This document shows positions 35,225 through 45,558 of a stretch of DNA of 64,000 bases, piece after piece. This DNA is from Sphingomonas sp. (GTDB lineage Bacteria > Pseudomonadota > Alphaproteobacteria > Sphingomonadales > Sphingomonadaceae), in the NCBI GenBank assembly GCA_017304655.1, contig JAFKLY010000006.1, positions 62,001-126,000 of the forward strand. The letters are read 5' to 3'. Under the pieces are notes generated by a model. The model saw only the letters and a program-made list of their open reading frames with translations. It was not told the DNA's origin and searched no databases. The number at the start of each line of letters is the position of its first letter. Position 1 is the first letter of the stretch. The position numbers and the translations under genes are program-made.

Positions 35225-35623
35225 TCAGTCAGATGGGCTCATGTCCCGTTCGATGGCCTCCATATCGTCGTCAGAGAAACCGAAATGATGGCCGACCTCG
35301 TGCACGATCACATGGGCGATCAACGCATCGAGGCGCACGCCGGTGTGCACCCATTCATCGAGCAGCGGGCGGCGATAGAGCCGGATGACCGGCGGCAGCT
35401 CGCCTGAGGACCAGATGCTCTGATCGGGCAGGGCAAGGCCATGATAAAGGCCGGTCAGGTCCCACGGGTCCTCGATGCCGAGATCGGCCAGCACGTCGTC
35501 ATCGGCAAAGTCTTCCACCTGGATGGCGATGCCGCCCAGATGCTCGCGGAAAAGCGGCGGCATCGCCGCAATGGCAGCGCGGGCGAGCGCTTCGATCGTC
35601 GCGGCGTCAGGGGCATGGCGCAT
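35225..35623 (-). CDS. Small zincin-like metallopeptidase
   Basis: A 132-residue soluble protein with the zinc motif HEVGHHFG (HExxH, with the third ligand probably downstream). It has the family phrases DWD-TGLYHGLAL, IRLYRRPLLDEW, and LIAHVIVHEVGHHFGFSDDDMEAIE. It fits the possible metallopeptidase family once called DUF1025. Its substrate is unknown. Start ATG 35623; the following gene htpX lies upstream on the same strand with a 5 bp gap, so the two proteases are probably co-transcribed. Confidence 0.85.
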   Translation of the reverse strand: MRHAPDAATIEALARAAIAAMPPLFREHLGGIAIQVEDFADDDVLADLGIEDPWDLTGLYHGLALPDQSIWSSGELPPVIRLYRRPLLDEWVHTGVRLDALIAHVIVHEVGHHFGFSDDDMEAIERDMSPSD

Positions 35624-35628
35624 GGGCG

Positions 35629-36504
35629 TCAGCGCCCGCCGAGCGGATCGAGTGCGGAGCGCGCTCGTCGCGGCGCCACCGCCGCACAAGGCTGCATGGC
35701 ACGCAGCGCGGCGATGCGCTTCTCCGTCGCCGGATGGGTCGAGAACAGGTCCGACACATGGGTCGGCACGATGTAGAGCTGCGCTGCCGCCGGATTGTGA
35801 GCGGCGGCCTGGGTCGGCACGCGCTGCGCCGCGCCGGCGATCTTCGCCAGGGCCGAAGCGAGCGCGCCCGGATCACCGCTGATTTCGGCACCGGCCCGGT
35901 CTGCGCCATACTCGCGCGTGCGGCTGATCGCCATCTGGACGATCATCGAGGCGAAGGGCGCCATGACCATGGCGAGAATGGCGACCAGCGGATTGGGCCG
36001 GTCCTCGCCATGGCCGAAGAACAGGCCGAAATTGGCGATCATCGAGATAGCGCCGGCAATCGTCGCGACCATGGTCATCACCAGTGTATCGCGGTTGCGC
36101 ACATGGCCCAACTCATGTGCCATCACGGCGGCCACCTCGTCCCGGCTCAGCATGGCGAGCAGGCCGGTGGTGGCGGCGACGGCAGCATTCTCCGGATTGC
36201 GCCCGGTCGCGAAGGCATTGGGGCTTTGATCCTCGACGATGTAGACGCGCGGCATCGGCAGGCCGGCCCGGCGAGCGAGCTGTTCCACCATGCCGTAGAA
36301 ATCAGGCGCGGTGGCCCGGTCGACCTCACGCGCGTTGTGCATGCGCAGGACGATCTTGTCTGCGTTCCAGTAAGTGAACAGGTTCATGCCCGCCGCGACG
36401 ACGAGCGCGATCATCGCGCCGCCCGTGCCGCCGAACATATAGCCGAGCGTCATGAACAGCGCGGTTAGCGCCGAAAGCAGCATGGTCGTCTTCATTCCGT
36501 TCAA
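35629..36504 (-). CDS. htpX: Membrane zinc metalloprotease HtpX
   Basis: M48-family inner-membrane protease that degrades misfolded membrane proteins. The 291-residue protein has two N-terminal transmembrane helices, the active-site motif [15 protein letters not shown] and the third ligand region in the later [13 protein letters not shown]. Start is TTG at 36504, giving MNGMKTT. An AAGGAG Shine-Dalgarno sits nine bases before it but 18 before the next ATG, so the TTG start is well supported. The window shows no clear heat-shock promoter for it. Confidence 0.95.
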   Translation of the reverse strand: MNGMKTTMLLSALTALFMTLGYMFGGTGGAMIALVVAAGMNLFTYWNADKIVLRMHNAREVDRATAPDFYGMVEQLARRAGLPMPRVYIVEDQSPNAFATGRNPENAAVAATTGLLAMLSRDEVAAVMAHELGHVRNRDTLVMTMVATIAGAISMIANFGLFFGHGEDRPNPLVAILAMVMAPFASMIVQMAISRTREYGADRAGAEISGDPGALASALAKIAGAAQRVPTQAAAHNPAAAQLYIVPTHVSDLFSTHPATEKRIAALRAMQPCAAVAPRRARSALDPLGGR

Positions 36505-36591
36505 GTCACTAATCTCCTTGAGAAAAGGCTGTGTGGAAAATGTAGGAACGACTGCAGGGCAAACAATGGCCGGTCTGTGACGCTTTGTTGC

Positions 36592-37344
36592 TCAGCCGTG
36601 CTGAAGATCGCAATCGATCGGCAGCGCGGCGCCGGACATCGAGCGACCGGCGGGCGTGGTGAGGAAGTGGGCGAGGTCCGCGACATGCTCGGGCGGGACA
36701 ATGCGCTTAATCGACTGCGAGGCGAGGCCTAGTGCGGTCTCCTCCTCAATGCTGCGCCCGCTGATGTCGGCGCGGCCCGCGATCACCCTGTCGAACCGCT
36801 CGCCGCCCACCGCGCCGGGCAGGATGGCGTTGGCGGTGATGTCATGCGCACCCAGCTCCATGGCGAGCGTCTTGGTGAAGCCGATCAGGCCCCATTTGGT
36901 CGTCGCGTAAGCGATGCGGTTGGGATAGCCATAGCGACCCGCCGCCGAAGACATGTTGATGATCGTGCCGGCGCTTTGCTTGAGCAGCGGAATCGCGCGG
37001 CGTGTCACTTCAAACGTGCCGGTGAGATTGATGTCCAGCACGCGCTGCCAATCCTCGCTGGCAAGCTGATCGGCCGGGAGCGTGGGACCGCCGATGCCGA
37101 CATTGTTGACCAGCACATCGAGCCCGCCAAGCTGGTGATCGAGCGCTGAGAACAGTGCGTCGATGTCCGCTACGACCGACACGTCGCAGGGCAAACCAAG
37201 CAGGCCGGGCACGTCGTCGAGCGCCTTGTTGAGCGTCGCTTCGTCCACATCGCAGGCAAGCACGCGCGCGCCGCTCGCCACGAAGCGCTTCGCAACGGCA
37301 AGACCGATTCCCGCCGCTCCGCCTGTCACCAGAACCCTTGTCAT
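36592..37344 (-). CDS. Short-chain dehydrogenase/reductase
   Basis: A 250-residue SDR with the glycine motif TGGAAGIGLAVA, the DVDEATL acidic specificity residue (suggesting NAD), NNVG in place of NNAG, and the catalytic Ser-Tyr-Lys from MSSAAGRYGYP to YATTKWGL. It is similar to 3-oxoacyl reductase-type and hydroxy-acid-type SDRs; the substrate is unknown. ATG 37344 is supported by the family start. It lies alone between htpX and a MATE gene on the same strand. It is not closely like the two SDRs at 60.7-62.6 kb. Confidence 0.88.
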   Translation of the reverse strand: MTRVLVTGGAAGIGLAVAKRFVASGARVLACDVDEATLNKALDDVPGLLGLPCDVSVVADIDALFSALDHQLGGLDVLVNNVGIGGPTLPADQLASEDWQRVLDINLTGTFEVTRRAIPLLKQSAGTIINMSSAAGRYGYPNRIAYATTKWGLIGFTKTLAMELGAHDITANAILPGAVGGERFDRVIAGRADISGRSIEEETALGLASQSIKRIVPPEHVADLAHFLTTPAGRSMSGAALPIDCDLQHG

Positions 37345-37413
37345 GTCCTCATGCCCCTTCTGAAAGCGATTCAGCACGCGGCCCAAACGCTGGTCGCGCT
37401 CGCGCCTGCCGGG

Positions 37414-38901
37414 TCAGCTGGACGGGCGCAGTGTTGGCCGATGGATCTGGAGCGTTTTCTCGCGCCACCTGCCGAAGCGATAATAGAGGAAGGCCAGAAC
37501 GACCGAAACGGACGTGCTGACCGGGAAGCTGAGCCACAGCCCGTCCACCCCGAGCGTGGAGTAGGACAGGAAATAGAAGCCAATCCGCACGCCAAAGAGC
37601 GACACGGTGAGGATGACCAGCGGCGGCAGCACCACGCCATTGGCGCGCATCGTGCCAAACATCACCATGGCGACGCCGAAGAGCATGTAGCTCCAGTTGA
37701 CGATGTGCATCATGTGCTGACCGATCTCAATCGCGTTGCCCCCACCTTCCAGGAACAGCGCGAGAATGGGCCTGTCGAACAGCGTGACGAGCGCGATAAG
37801 CGCGCCGGTCATCGCGAAATTGATGCCGATGGCGATCCGCGTGGTCTGCTCCACCCGGTCCCATTTGCCGGCGCCGATATTCTGCGCGGCCATGGAGGAG
37901 ACAGCTCCACCCACGGCCATGACCGGCATCTGGATGTAGTTCCACACCTGCTGGGACGCGGCGAAGGCCGCGAGCGTCAGCGTGCCCTCGCGATTGACGA
38001 AGCCGATGATGACCAGCGTCGAGAGAGACATAATGACCATCTGCAGGCCCATGGGCACGCCGCGCCCGGCGACAACACGCAGCAGCGCCCAATCCGGCTT
38101 GAGATAGTGCCATTCATGCCCGCGCAGCCGGAGCGGCAGGTCGCGCCAGTAGATGAAGGCGACCATGGCCGCGAGCGTGATGTAGCTGGCGCAGGCGGAC
38201 GCGAAAGCCGAGCCGGCAATGCCCATGCGCGGCGCCGGGCCAAGGCCGAGGATGAAGACCGGATTGAGCGCGATATCCAGCGTGACCGTCATGATCATGA
38301 ACCAAAGCGGCGTCATGGCATCGCCGCCGCCGCGCAGGCCCATCATCACCATCACGAACATCATGCCCGCCGGCAGGCCGAAGAAGGTATAATGCAGATA
38401 GAGCTTGGCGAGTTTGAACACTTCGGGCGGCGTGGACAGAGCCGCCAGGATATGATCGGACCAGAGATAACCTGCTAACGCGATGACGAGCGTGAGGCCC
38501 AGGCAGAAACCGATCGCCGAGCCAAAGGCATGGCGCGCCGCCTGGAGATCGCCGCGTCCGAACGACTGGCCGACCACCACATTGGCTGCCATGCCGAAGC
38601 CGAAGATGACCGAGAACATGAGGAACATGATGATGTTCGCGTTCGCGGTCGCGGCCAGCGCGGCCTCGCCCAGAAAATGCGCGACCCAGATCGAGTTGAT
38701 CGAGCCGTTCATCGAGTGGAGGACGTTCGCGAGGAGCGTGGGGAGGGTGAAGACCACCAGCGTCGAGAAGATCGGTCCCGTCGTCAGGTCCCGCATGCCG
38801 CGCATGTGGCGCGGCCCATCCTCGAAGCCGGTATCCTCGACCGTCTCCGCCAGCGGCCGTGGCGAGTCATTCTCGCGATCAGATCGGTGACTCTCGCTCA
38901 T
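37414..38901 (-). CDS. MATE family multidrug efflux transporter
   Basis: A 495-residue inner-membrane transporter with 12 predicted helices and the MATE pattern of two pseudo-symmetric halves. It opens with GPIFSTLVVFTLPTLLANVLHSMNGSINSIWVA and contains EVFKLAKLYLHYTFFGLPAG and IGAGKWDRVEQ, typical for the second half. It has a 45-residue hydrophilic N-terminal extension. The likely role is Na+ or H+ coupled export of organic cations. Valyl-tRNA synthetase starts 17 bp further upstream on the same strand, so read-through is possible. Confidence 0.92.
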   Translation of the reverse strand: MSESHRSDRENDSPRPLAETVEDTGFEDGPRHMRGMRDLTTGPIFSTLVVFTLPTLLANVLHSMNGSINSIWVAHFLGEAALAATANANIIMFLMFSVIFGFGMAANVVVGQSFGRGDLQAARHAFGSAIGFCLGLTLVIALAGYLWSDHILAALSTPPEVFKLAKLYLHYTFFGLPAGMMFVMVMMGLRGGGDAMTPLWFMIMTVTLDIALNPVFILGLGPAPRMGIAGSAFASACASYITLAAMVAFIYWRDLPLRLRGHEWHYLKPDWALLRVVAGRGVPMGLQMVIMSLSTLVIIGFVNREGTLTLAAFAASQQVWNYIQMPVMAVGGAVSSMAAQNIGAGKWDRVEQTTRIAIGINFAMTGALIALVTLFDRPILALFLEGGGNAIEIGQHMMHIVNWSYMLFGVAMVMFGTMRANGVVLPPLVILTVSLFGVRIGFYFLSYSTLGVDGLWLSFPVSTSVSVVLAFLYYRFGRWREKTLQIHRPTLRPSS

Positions 38902-38918
38902 CGGCCTTCTTCAATCGC

Positions 38919-41837
38919 TCACCCCAGGCGCGCCAGAGCAGCCTCCAATCGCTGTGCTTCCGCGACTTTATCGGCATGGTCGGCGCGCGCCTTTTCGACC
39001 GCTTCCGGTTTCGCCTTCTCGACAAAAGCCGGATTGGCGAGGCGTCCTTCGAGCGACTTGGCCTCCTTCTGCGCGGCAGAAAGTGACTTTGTCAACCTCG
39101 CCCGCTCGGCCTCGATGTCGATCACGCCTTCGAGCGGCAGGACGTAGGTCGCTTCGTCGACCACGATCTGGATCGAGGCTCCTTGCGGTGCGTCCGTATC
39201 CGTCACGACATCAAGCCGCGCCAGCTTGCGCAGAGCCGTGAAAGACTGGTTGATCCGGCCGCTCGTCACGGCGCTGGCGCCGCGAACATAGGCCTTCAGC
39301 TGCGCACCGGGCGCGATGCCCAGCTCGTTCTTGGCCGCGCGTGTGTCGCCCACCAGCCGGATAAGCCATTCGGTCGAGCCCTTGGCCTCCGCGTCCACCT
39401 GCGCGTCCGGTGAAGGCCAGGTGGCGACAATGAGATCCTTCTCGCGTGCGCCCAGCCCGTGCCACAGCTCCTCGGTGATGAACGGCATGAACGGATGAAG
39501 CATGACGAGGATCTGATCGAGCACCCAGCCCGCGACGGCGCGTGTCTCGTCTCCCATCCACGGATAGACGGCGGCATCCTCGTTGAGCACCGGCTTGATC
39601 AGCTCCAGATACCAGTCGCAGAACTGATCCCAGGCGAAATGGTAGATGGCGTTGGCGGCAGCATCGAAGCGCAGCTGCGCCATCGCCTCATCCAGCGCGG
39701 CCAGCGTCTCGACGACCTCGCCGATGATCCACTTGTTGACCGCAAGCTTCACGTCACGCGGCGCGGCCACGCTGCTGCTGGCGCCGATGCCGTTCGACTG
39801 GGCGAAGCGCACCGCGTTCCACAGCTTGGTCGCGAAGTTGCGATAGCCCTCGACGCGCTTCTCATCCATCTTCACATCGCGGCCCTGGCTCTCCATGGCG
39901 GCCATGAAGAAGCGCAGCGCATCCGCGCCATAGCGGTCGATGAGGCCGAGCGGATCGACGACATTGCCCTTGGACTTGGACATTTTCTGCCCGTCCGCTG
40001 CACGCACCAGGCCATGGAGGTAGAGCCGCTTCCAAGGCACGTCCTTCATGAAATGGATGCCCTGCATCGCCATGCGCGCATCCCAGAAGAACAGGATGTC
40101 GAAGCCGGAGACGAGCAGGTCGTTGGGGTAATGCTTGGCGAGCAGGGGGGCGGTTGCTTCGTCCTCGGGCCAGCCGAGCGTTGCGAACGGCCAGAGTGCG
40201 GAGGAGAACCAGGTGTCGAGGACGTCGTTGTCCTGATTCAGCAGAACTAGATCGCTCCGCCCACCTGTGGCTTCGACCACAGATTGCACGCACTGAGACC
40301 ACGCCGGTGTTTCCGAAATTCGGATTTCGTAACCTTCGCCGTAATAGGCGACTGCCTGTTCAATTGCTTCGTCGGCGCTCTGTGCAACGAATATCTTTCG
40401 GCCATCGAGTGCTTTGACGTCGATATTCAGATTCTCGCCGTCTTGTTTGACGGGCCCAAACCAGGCCGGAATGCGGTGCCCCCACCATAGCTGGCGGGAA
40501 ACGCACCAGGGCTGGATGTTCTCCATCCAGTTGAACCAGGTCTTTTCCCAGCTCTTCGGCACGATCTCGATGGCGCCGGACTTCACCGCTTCGATCGCCG
40601 GCTTGGCCAGCGTCGCGGCGTCGACATACCATTGGTCGGTCAGCCAGGGCTCGATGACCACGCCGCCGCGATCGCCAAAAGGCGTCTGGATCGTGCGCGG
40701 CTCGGCGTCGTGCAGGGTCTCGTTGCCTTCCTTGTCCTTCGTCACATGGGGGATTAGGAAGCCCAGTTCCTTCATCCGCTCGACCACCAGCTTGCGCGCC
40801 TCGAAGCGATCAAGGCCGAGAAACTCGTCCGGGACGAGGCCGTCCGCCGTTTGCACGACATTGGCCTCGGCATCGAACATGTTGAGCATCTGGGCCGGGG
40901 CGATGCCGGCGCGCTTGCCGACCTCGAAGTCGTTGAAGTCATGGCCCGGCGTGATCTTGACCGCGCCGGAGCCGAGCGCGGGATCGGCATGTTCGTCCGC
41001 GACCACCTTGAAACGGCGACCGGTGATCGGCTGGAGGATTTCCTTGCCGATGACGCTGCGATAGCGCTCGTCCTCGGGGTTCACCGCGACCGCCATGTCG
41101 GCCAGCATCGTCTCGGGGCGGGTGGTGGCGACCTCGATATAGTCCTGCCCATTGTCGAGCGTGACGCCATCGGCGAGCGGATATTTGAAGTGCCAGAAGC
41201 CGCCCTGCACCTCGCGCGTCTCGACCTCCAGGTCGCTGATCGCGGTCTTGAGCTTGGGGTCCCAGTTCACCAGCCGCTTGTCGCGATAGATGAGGCCCGT
41301 CCCGTCAGGCTTCTTAGTGTTGTAGAGATCGACGAAGACCTTGACGACCGCGCGGGTGAAGTGCGGGTCCATGGTGAACTGCTCGCGGCTCCAGTCCATC
41401 GAGCAGCCAAGGCGCCGGAGTTGGCGCGTGATGGTTCCGCCGCTCTCGTGCTTCCACTCCCAGACCTTCTCGACGAAGCCTTCGCGTGTGTAGTTGGTGC
41501 GCTTGTCCTGCCGCGCTTCCATCTGCCGCTCGACGACCATCTGCGTCGCGATGCCGGCATGATCGGTGCCGACGACCCAGAGCGCATCCTTGCCGCGCAG
41601 TCGCTCGTAGCGGATCACGATGTCCTGCAGCGTATTGTCCAGAGCATGGCCGATGTGCAGGCTGCCGGTGACGTTCGGCGGCGGATTGACGATGGTGAAG
41701 GGCGTGGCGTCGGGTCGCGCCGGACGGAACAGGCCATTGCCTTCCCAATGGGCATACCATTTCGCCTCGATGGCGGTGGGATCGAAAGTCTTGGCAAGCT
41801 CGGTCGCGGCCGGCTCGGTCTGGGGCGTGTCGGTCAT
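38919..41837 (-). CDS. valS: Valyl-tRNA synthetase ValS
   Basis: Class I synthetase charging tRNA-Val. The 972-residue protein has the HIGH-type motif [14 protein letters not shown] near residue 55, the CP1 editing domain ([19 protein letters not shown] and [11 protein letters not shown]), the KMSKSKGNV motif near residue 595, and an anticodon-binding domain. It ends with the coiled coil ([28 protein letters not shown]) characteristic of ValS. It is followed downstream by a MATE gene and preceded by the PopZ-like and TolC-family genes. Essential housekeeping gene. Confidence 0.97.
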   Translation of the reverse strand: MTDTPQTEPAATELAKTFDPTAIEAKWYAHWEGNGLFRPARPDATPFTIVNPPPNVTGSLHIGHALDNTLQDIVIRYERLRGKDALWVVGTDHAGIATQMVVERQMEARQDKRTNYTREGFVEKVWEWKHESGGTITRQLRRLGCSMDWSREQFTMDPHFTRAVVKVFVDLYNTKKPDGTGLIYRDKRLVNWDPKLKTAISDLEVETREVQGGFWHFKYPLADGVTLDNGQDYIEVATTRPETMLADMAVAVNPEDERYRSVIGKEILQPITGRRFKVVADEHADPALGSGAVKITPGHDFNDFEVGKRAGIAPAQMLNMFDAEANVVQTADGLVPDEFLGLDRFEARKLVVERMKELGFLIPHVTKDKEGNETLHDAEPRTIQTPFGDRGGVVIEPWLTDQWYVDAATLAKPAIEAVKSGAIEIVPKSWEKTWFNWMENIQPWCVSRQLWWGHRIPAWFGPVKQDGENLNIDVKALDGRKIFVAQSADEAIEQAVAYYGEGYEIRISETPAWSQCVQSVVEATGGRSDLVLLNQDNDVLDTWFSSALWPFATLGWPEDEATAPLLAKHYPNDLLVSGFDILFFWDARMAMQGIHFMKDVPWKRLYLHGLVRAADGQKMSKSKGNVVDPLGLIDRYGADALRFFMAAMESQGRDVKMDEKRVEGYRNFATKLWNAVRFAQSNGIGASSSVAAPRDVKLAVNKWIIGEVVETLAALDEAMAQLRFDAAANAIYHFAWDQFCDWYLELIKPVLNEDAAVYPWMGDETRAVAGWVLDQILVMLHPFMPFITEELWHGLGAREKDLIVATWPSPDAQVDAEAKGSTEWLIRLVGDTRAAKNELGIAPGAQLKAYVRGASAVTSGRINQSFTALRKLARLDVVTDTDAPQGASIQIVVDEATYVLPLEGVIDIEAERARLTKSLSAAQKEAKSLEGRLANPAFVEKAKPEAVEKARADHADKVAEAQRLEAALARLG

Positions 41838-42000
41838 GCGTGGCCCTTAGTGATTCTCGTCCGCGCGCGCCAGCCCGATGGGCAGCGCGGCGAAGTGCGG
41901 GGTCTTTGGGGTAGGGCTGGGGATGTTCCGGCGAATCGGTCGCCGGACCCGTAGCGGCTTCAGGGATGCCGGACCGCGTGCCTGGGCCGCAGCCCGGCCG

Positions 42001-42573
42001 TCATACTCGGCCGGTGATCCGGTCGATCTCGCGCTTGACCATGGACTCGACGATCTCGGGCAGATGCGCGTCGAGCCATTCCTTCAGCATCGGCCGAAGC
42101 ATGTCGCGAACAAGGCCTTCCAGCGTGTTGGACTGGCCATCCTCGGGGCGGACCAGCAGCTTGGAAAGGCTGACGAGAGACTCGCGTGCGGCCTGCGCGC
42201 TGATATCGGACATGACGACACTCGGTGTTTCAGGCGATGTTTCGGGCGGGGGCACAGCAGCGACGCGGGGGCGCGGCGCGGCCTTGGCCGGCTTGGGGTC
42301 AGGCTTGGCCGGCACGGTCATGACCGGCTCCTCTTGCACGGGCGCGGCGACCGCCTCCGGTTCGCCGGGCAGGGCATCGGTGAGCTCAAGAACCTGATCG
42401 TCCACGGTTTCTTCCACCTCGGCAATGGCGACGGGGGCAGCAGCTTCCACCACCTGCGGGACGGCACGGCGCGGAGCGCGCGGCGCCTGGGTGGCGCCGT
42501 CTTCCTCGGCGATGATCCGCTTGATGGAGGACAGGATTTCTTCCATCGACGGCTCGTTCGGCATGGCACCCAT
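42001..42573 (-). CDS. PopZ-like polar organising protein (DUF2497)
   Basis: A 190-residue protein: conserved N-terminal helix (NEPSMEEILSSIKRIIAEE), a long Pro/Ala/Glu-rich disordered middle (about residues 30-125), and a conserved C-terminal helical region (LVRDMLRPMLKEWLDAHLPEIVESMVKREIDRI). That layout is the hallmark of PopZ/DUF2497, the scaffold that anchors chromosome origins at the pole in Caulobacter. GGGGA precedes ATG 42573; ATG 42564 is an alternative. Its place between valS and a tolC-family gene is conserved in alphaproteobacteria. Confidence 0.88.
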   Translation of the reverse strand: MGAMPNEPSMEEILSSIKRIIAEEDGATQAPRAPRRAVPQVVEAAAPVAIAEVEETVDDQVLELTDALPGEPEAVAAPVQEEPVMTVPAKPDPKPAKAAPRPRVAAVPPPETSPETPSVVMSDISAQAARESLVSLSKLLVRPEDGQSNTLEGLVRDMLRPMLKEWLDAHLPEIVESMVKREIDRITGRV

Positions 42574-42588
42574 CTCGATCCCCGGCGA

Positions 42589-44031
42589 TCAGTTGGTTTC
42601 TGAAGCCTTTACTGTCGCGTTTTGCGCGGTTGAGTCAACCGTGCGCGAGGAAATCGGCTTCGGCGCGGTGTCATCGTCCCAGTCGAACCACTTGCCCTTC
42701 ACCCGCTCGAAATTGGCCTTAGGGTCGTAAGTGTCGGAAATGCCGAAGTCCGTAGGGCTGATGCGGCCCATGGCGGCGAGGAGTGAGAAGGCCGCGACAT
42801 AGGCATTGCGCTCCGCCGTGACGAGCTGGACGCGAGCACTGAAGCTCTCCTGCTCGGCATTGAGGATGTCGAGAATCGTGCGGGTGCCCACGCTGTTCTC
42901 CGCGCGCACGCCCTGCAGAGAGAGCGCACTGGCATCCACAGCGGTGCGGCTGGAGGCGATCACCTCGTTGCTGGCCTGCCAGCTCGAATAAAGCGAGCGG
43001 GTCTGGGCGATGATGTCCCGCTCGGTGGCGGTCGCTTGCTCCATCGCCTGCTGTTCCAGCGCCTGGGTCTGCCGGACTTGCGCGGCGGGGCCGCCGCCCT
43101 GGTAGAGCGGCAGGGTGAGAGTCGCACCAAGCGTGACGGTCTTGCCATATTGCTGGATGGTCGCATTGGGCGTGGAGCCCAGATCGGTCGTGTACTGGCC
43201 AGTGGTCACGGCCGAGAGCGTTGGATGGCGCAGGCCGCGCGCAACCCGCACGTCATATTTCGTCGCTTCCTCGACCTTGCGGGCGGCCGCCAGATCGGGG
43301 TTGTTGGCGAGGGCCACATCCACGGCATCATCGACCGATTGCGGCAGGCCGGGCAGGGCGGGGGGCTGCTGGAGATCGACAGGCTCGTGGCCGACCAGCC
43401 GGATATAGCTCTCGCGTGCTGCGATGAGCGTGGCCTCGGCGGTCTTGAGGTCACCACGGGCCAGCGCCAGACGCGATTCGGACTGGGCAACGTCCGTGCG
43501 GGTGAGGTCGCCGACCTGGAAGCGATTGTTGGTCGCGCGCAGGTTGACTTCCAGCACGCCGACATTGTTGCGGCTGAGCTGAACCAGCGACTGGGCGCGG
43601 ATCACGTCCATATAGGCCGCGACCACCTGGCTGAAGATGGTCAGCTCTGTCCCACGCAGGTTGAACTCGCCAGCTTCGATGCGCGTGCGCGCACCCTTCA
43701 TGCCGTTGCGGACGCGCCCGCCAGAATAGACCGGCGCCGCGATGCGCGCCGTCGCAGTGATTGTCCGATCCGGCTGGAACGCGTTCGGGATCTCGCGATA
43801 GGCGTTTTCCTGATAATTGCCGGTCAGCGAGGCATTGGGCATGCCGTTCGCCTTCTGGACATTGTAGCTCTCGTCCGTGGCGCGCAGGCCGGCGCGAGTG
43901 GCCGTCAGCGTTGGATTGTCGCGATAGGCGGCGGCCAGCGCTTCCTGCAGCGTCTCTGCCTGGAGCGGCATGGCGCTCCCGGCCAGCAGAGTAGCGAAGA
44001 TCACGAGGCGCTTGGGCTGGCGAGAAGGCAT
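42589..44031 (-). CDS. TolC family outer-membrane efflux protein
   Basis: A 480-residue protein with signal peptide (LLAGSAMPLQA) and two TolC-type repeats. The first begins LQEALAAAYRDNPTLTATRAGL, the second DAVDVALANNPDLAAARKVEEA. It has long alpha-barrel helices with QSLVQLSRNNVGVLEVNLRATNNR and the conserved NRFQVGDLTRTDVAQSESRLALA. It forms the outer-membrane channel of type I secretion or RND efflux. The gene is 19 bp after pcm on the same strand. No inner-membrane partner is adjacent. Confidence 0.93.
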   Translation of the reverse strand: MPSRQPKRLVIFATLLAGSAMPLQAETLQEALAAAYRDNPTLTATRAGLRATDESYNVQKANGMPNASLTGNYQENAYREIPNAFQPDRTITATARIAAPVYSGGRVRNGMKGARTRIEAGEFNLRGTELTIFSQVVAAYMDVIRAQSLVQLSRNNVGVLEVNLRATNNRFQVGDLTRTDVAQSESRLALARGDLKTAEATLIAARESYIRLVGHEPVDLQQPPALPGLPQSVDDAVDVALANNPDLAAARKVEEATKYDVRVARGLRHPTLSAVTTGQYTTDLGSTPNATIQQYGKTVTLGATLTLPLYQGGGPAAQVRQTQALEQQAMEQATATERDIIAQTRSLYSSWQASNEVIASSRTAVDASALSLQGVRAENSVGTRTILDILNAEQESFSARVQLVTAERNAYVAAFSLLAAMGRISPTDFGISDTYDPKANFERVKGKWFDWDDDTAPKPISSRTVDSTAQNATVKASETN

Positions 44032-44050
44032 GGTCGGTTGCGGTCCCGGA

Positions 44051-44704
44051 TCAGAAGGTGAAGGATTTTGGTTTGGCGAAACCGGGCAGGATCGCTGCCT
44101 CGCTATCCACGATCACGCGAGCGCCGAAGCCGCCGGTGGTGCGCGTACCGATGCACAGTCGCGTGACGCCCCGTTCTGCCTGCGCGAAGACGGCGCGTCC
44201 ATCGACCTTGATCTGCGCGATGAGCGTCTCGCCAAGATCCTCTACGGCGCCATCGACGAACAGCAAATCATAAGGTGCGCTCTTGGGTGCGCCCTTCGCC
44301 AGCGGACCGGTCTCTAGCGTGATTCCGCTCCGCCCGGCGAGCTGCGCCTTGGCATGGGCGGCGAGATCCGCATCGTCCTCAACCGCTGTAACCTCACAGC
44401 CCAGCCGCGCGAGCAGGGCAGCGGCATAGCCGGTCGCCGCGCCGATCAGCAGGACGCGCTCTCCCGACTGGGGCGCGGCTTCGACGAGCAGACGGGCAGT
44501 GGCCAGCGGCGGATTGAGCGCGCGGCCGGCGGTGAGCGGCACGGCGCGATCGATATAGGCGGCGCTGCGGCGCGCGGCGGGCAGATAGTCCTCGCGCGGC
44601 TCCGCCAGGATCGCCTCTATGATTACCGGGTCATTGACATCATTCGTGCGCAACTGGCTTTCGACCATAGCGCGGCGCATCGCCTTGTAATTCTGCTCGG
44701 TCAT
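44051..44704 (-). CDS. pcm: Protein-L-isoaspartate O-methyltransferase family protein
   Basis: SAM-dependent methyltransferase of 217 residues. It has the PIMT fold signs: helical start MRRAMVESQLRTNDVNDP, the Rossmann glycine loop VLLIGAATGYAAALLARLG, the acidic residue in VTAVEDDADL and DLLFVDGAVEDLGE. It is shorter than the E. coli enzyme, as alphaproteobacterial members usually are, and may have changed its substrate. ATG 44704 is favoured. It lies upstream of a tolC gene, a conserved order. Confidence 0.88.
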   Translation of the reverse strand: MTEQNYKAMRRAMVESQLRTNDVNDPVIIEAILAEPREDYLPAARRSAAYIDRAVPLTAGRALNPPLATARLLVEAAPQSGERVLLIGAATGYAAALLARLGCEVTAVEDDADLAAHAKAQLAGRSGITLETGPLAKGAPKSAPYDLLFVDGAVEDLGETLIAQIKVDGRAVFAQAERGVTRLCIGTRTTGGFGARVIVDSEAAILPGFAKPKSFTF

Positions 44705-44905
44705 GGGGTCCCTGATCGCATAACTGTATTGTTCTTGCAATACACCAAATGGCGTTGCAGCATCTCTAGACTTTTTGCACCGCACAGTGAAAGCCCTTTT
44801 GCGTGCTAAAGGAGTGTGTTTGCGCGATATCCCCTCTCAACGGGCAAAGCGCATTGCGTCTCCCTGCGATTTCGGCTAGCCGCCCTGCTCTCACCGCGCT
44901 CGGAT

Positions 44906-44979
44906 GGCCCGATGGCGGAGTGGTGACGCAGCGGACTGCAAATCCGTATACGCCGGTTCGATTCCGGCTCGGGCCTCCA
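44906..44979 (+). tRNA. tRNA-Cys (anticodon GCA)
   Basis: A 74-base cloverleaf with encoded CCA. The acceptor stem GGCCCGA pairs with TCGGGCC, then discriminator T and CCA. The anticodon loop is CTGCAAA with GCA. The T-arm has the standard GTTCGATTCC. It is intact and is the last core gene before the island-like region. Confidence 0.93.
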
Positions 44980-45138
44980 AAATGCCGTGCTGGGTAGTCC
45001 TGATACTCCAGGAAACGTCTGATTTTCGACATTTTCCTGTTATAGTTGCCACTCAGGTTTGGTCCGATCCACCTCTGTTCGCGACATTTGATGGTAGCGT
45101 TTATGGTATGATTGCGATCGCAGCGTGGATCTGCCATC

Positions 45139-45418
45139 ATGACCGACGGAAGTTCGCAGAAATCCGATCTTACAGCGGCAATTTTGAAGCGCGCAGCGCT
45201 CAAAAAAGGCCCTATAAACTCGCTAATCGCGACGGACTTTCTCTCTGTGGAGCCAAGCGGAAGCCGCGTCTGGCGAATGAACTACCGTATCCACGGAAAA
45301 CAGAAGACGATCACCTTCGGAAAGTGGCCGGAACTGCCGCTCGGGAAGGCTCCTGCAGGCTCGCCGTGACAATACCCAGGCGGGCCGACGCTATCAGGAT
45401 ATTGGGGTGTCGCCAATG
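45139..45418 (+). pseudogene. Frameshifted, truncated DUF4102-type tyrosine integrase N-terminus
   Basis: Three pieces in different frames line up with the arm-DNA-binding domain of P4-type integrases: LTAAILKRAALKKG, then PYKLANRDGLSL, then SVEPSGSRVWRMNYRIHGKQ and KTITFGKWPELPLGKA. A fourth piece, ARRDNTQAGRRYQDIGVSPM, continues in another frame. At least two frameshifts are needed to join them, and no catalytic recombinase domain (RHRY residues) follows in the next 1 kb. It starts 160 bp after tRNA-Cys, reading away from it, as island integrases do. It marks an old integration event. Confidence 0.75.
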
Positions 45419-45537
45419 ACTGCGCATAGGTGCGCATCTCGTCACATTGCTTCGCGGCTTTGAGGGTGGGCTAAAACGTGGACTAAATTTCAAGGATTAC
45501 CTTAAGGGGTCGAAATTAAGCCATAAAATATGGTAAA

Positions 45538-45558
45538 TGGTGCCAGAAGAGGACTCGA
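45538..45558 (-). other. tRNA 3'-end-like string, possible old attachment site
   Basis: On the minus strand the 21 bases read TCGAGTCC followed by TCTTCTGGC and ACCA. This resembles the T-loop, T-stem, acceptor and CCA end of a leucine-type tRNA, except that it is one base shorter than the fixed tRNA spacing. The match stops sharply at the T-loop. Integrases of the neighbouring type recombine at tRNA 3' ends, so this may be a decayed attachment site; chance is not excluded. Confidence 0.3.
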
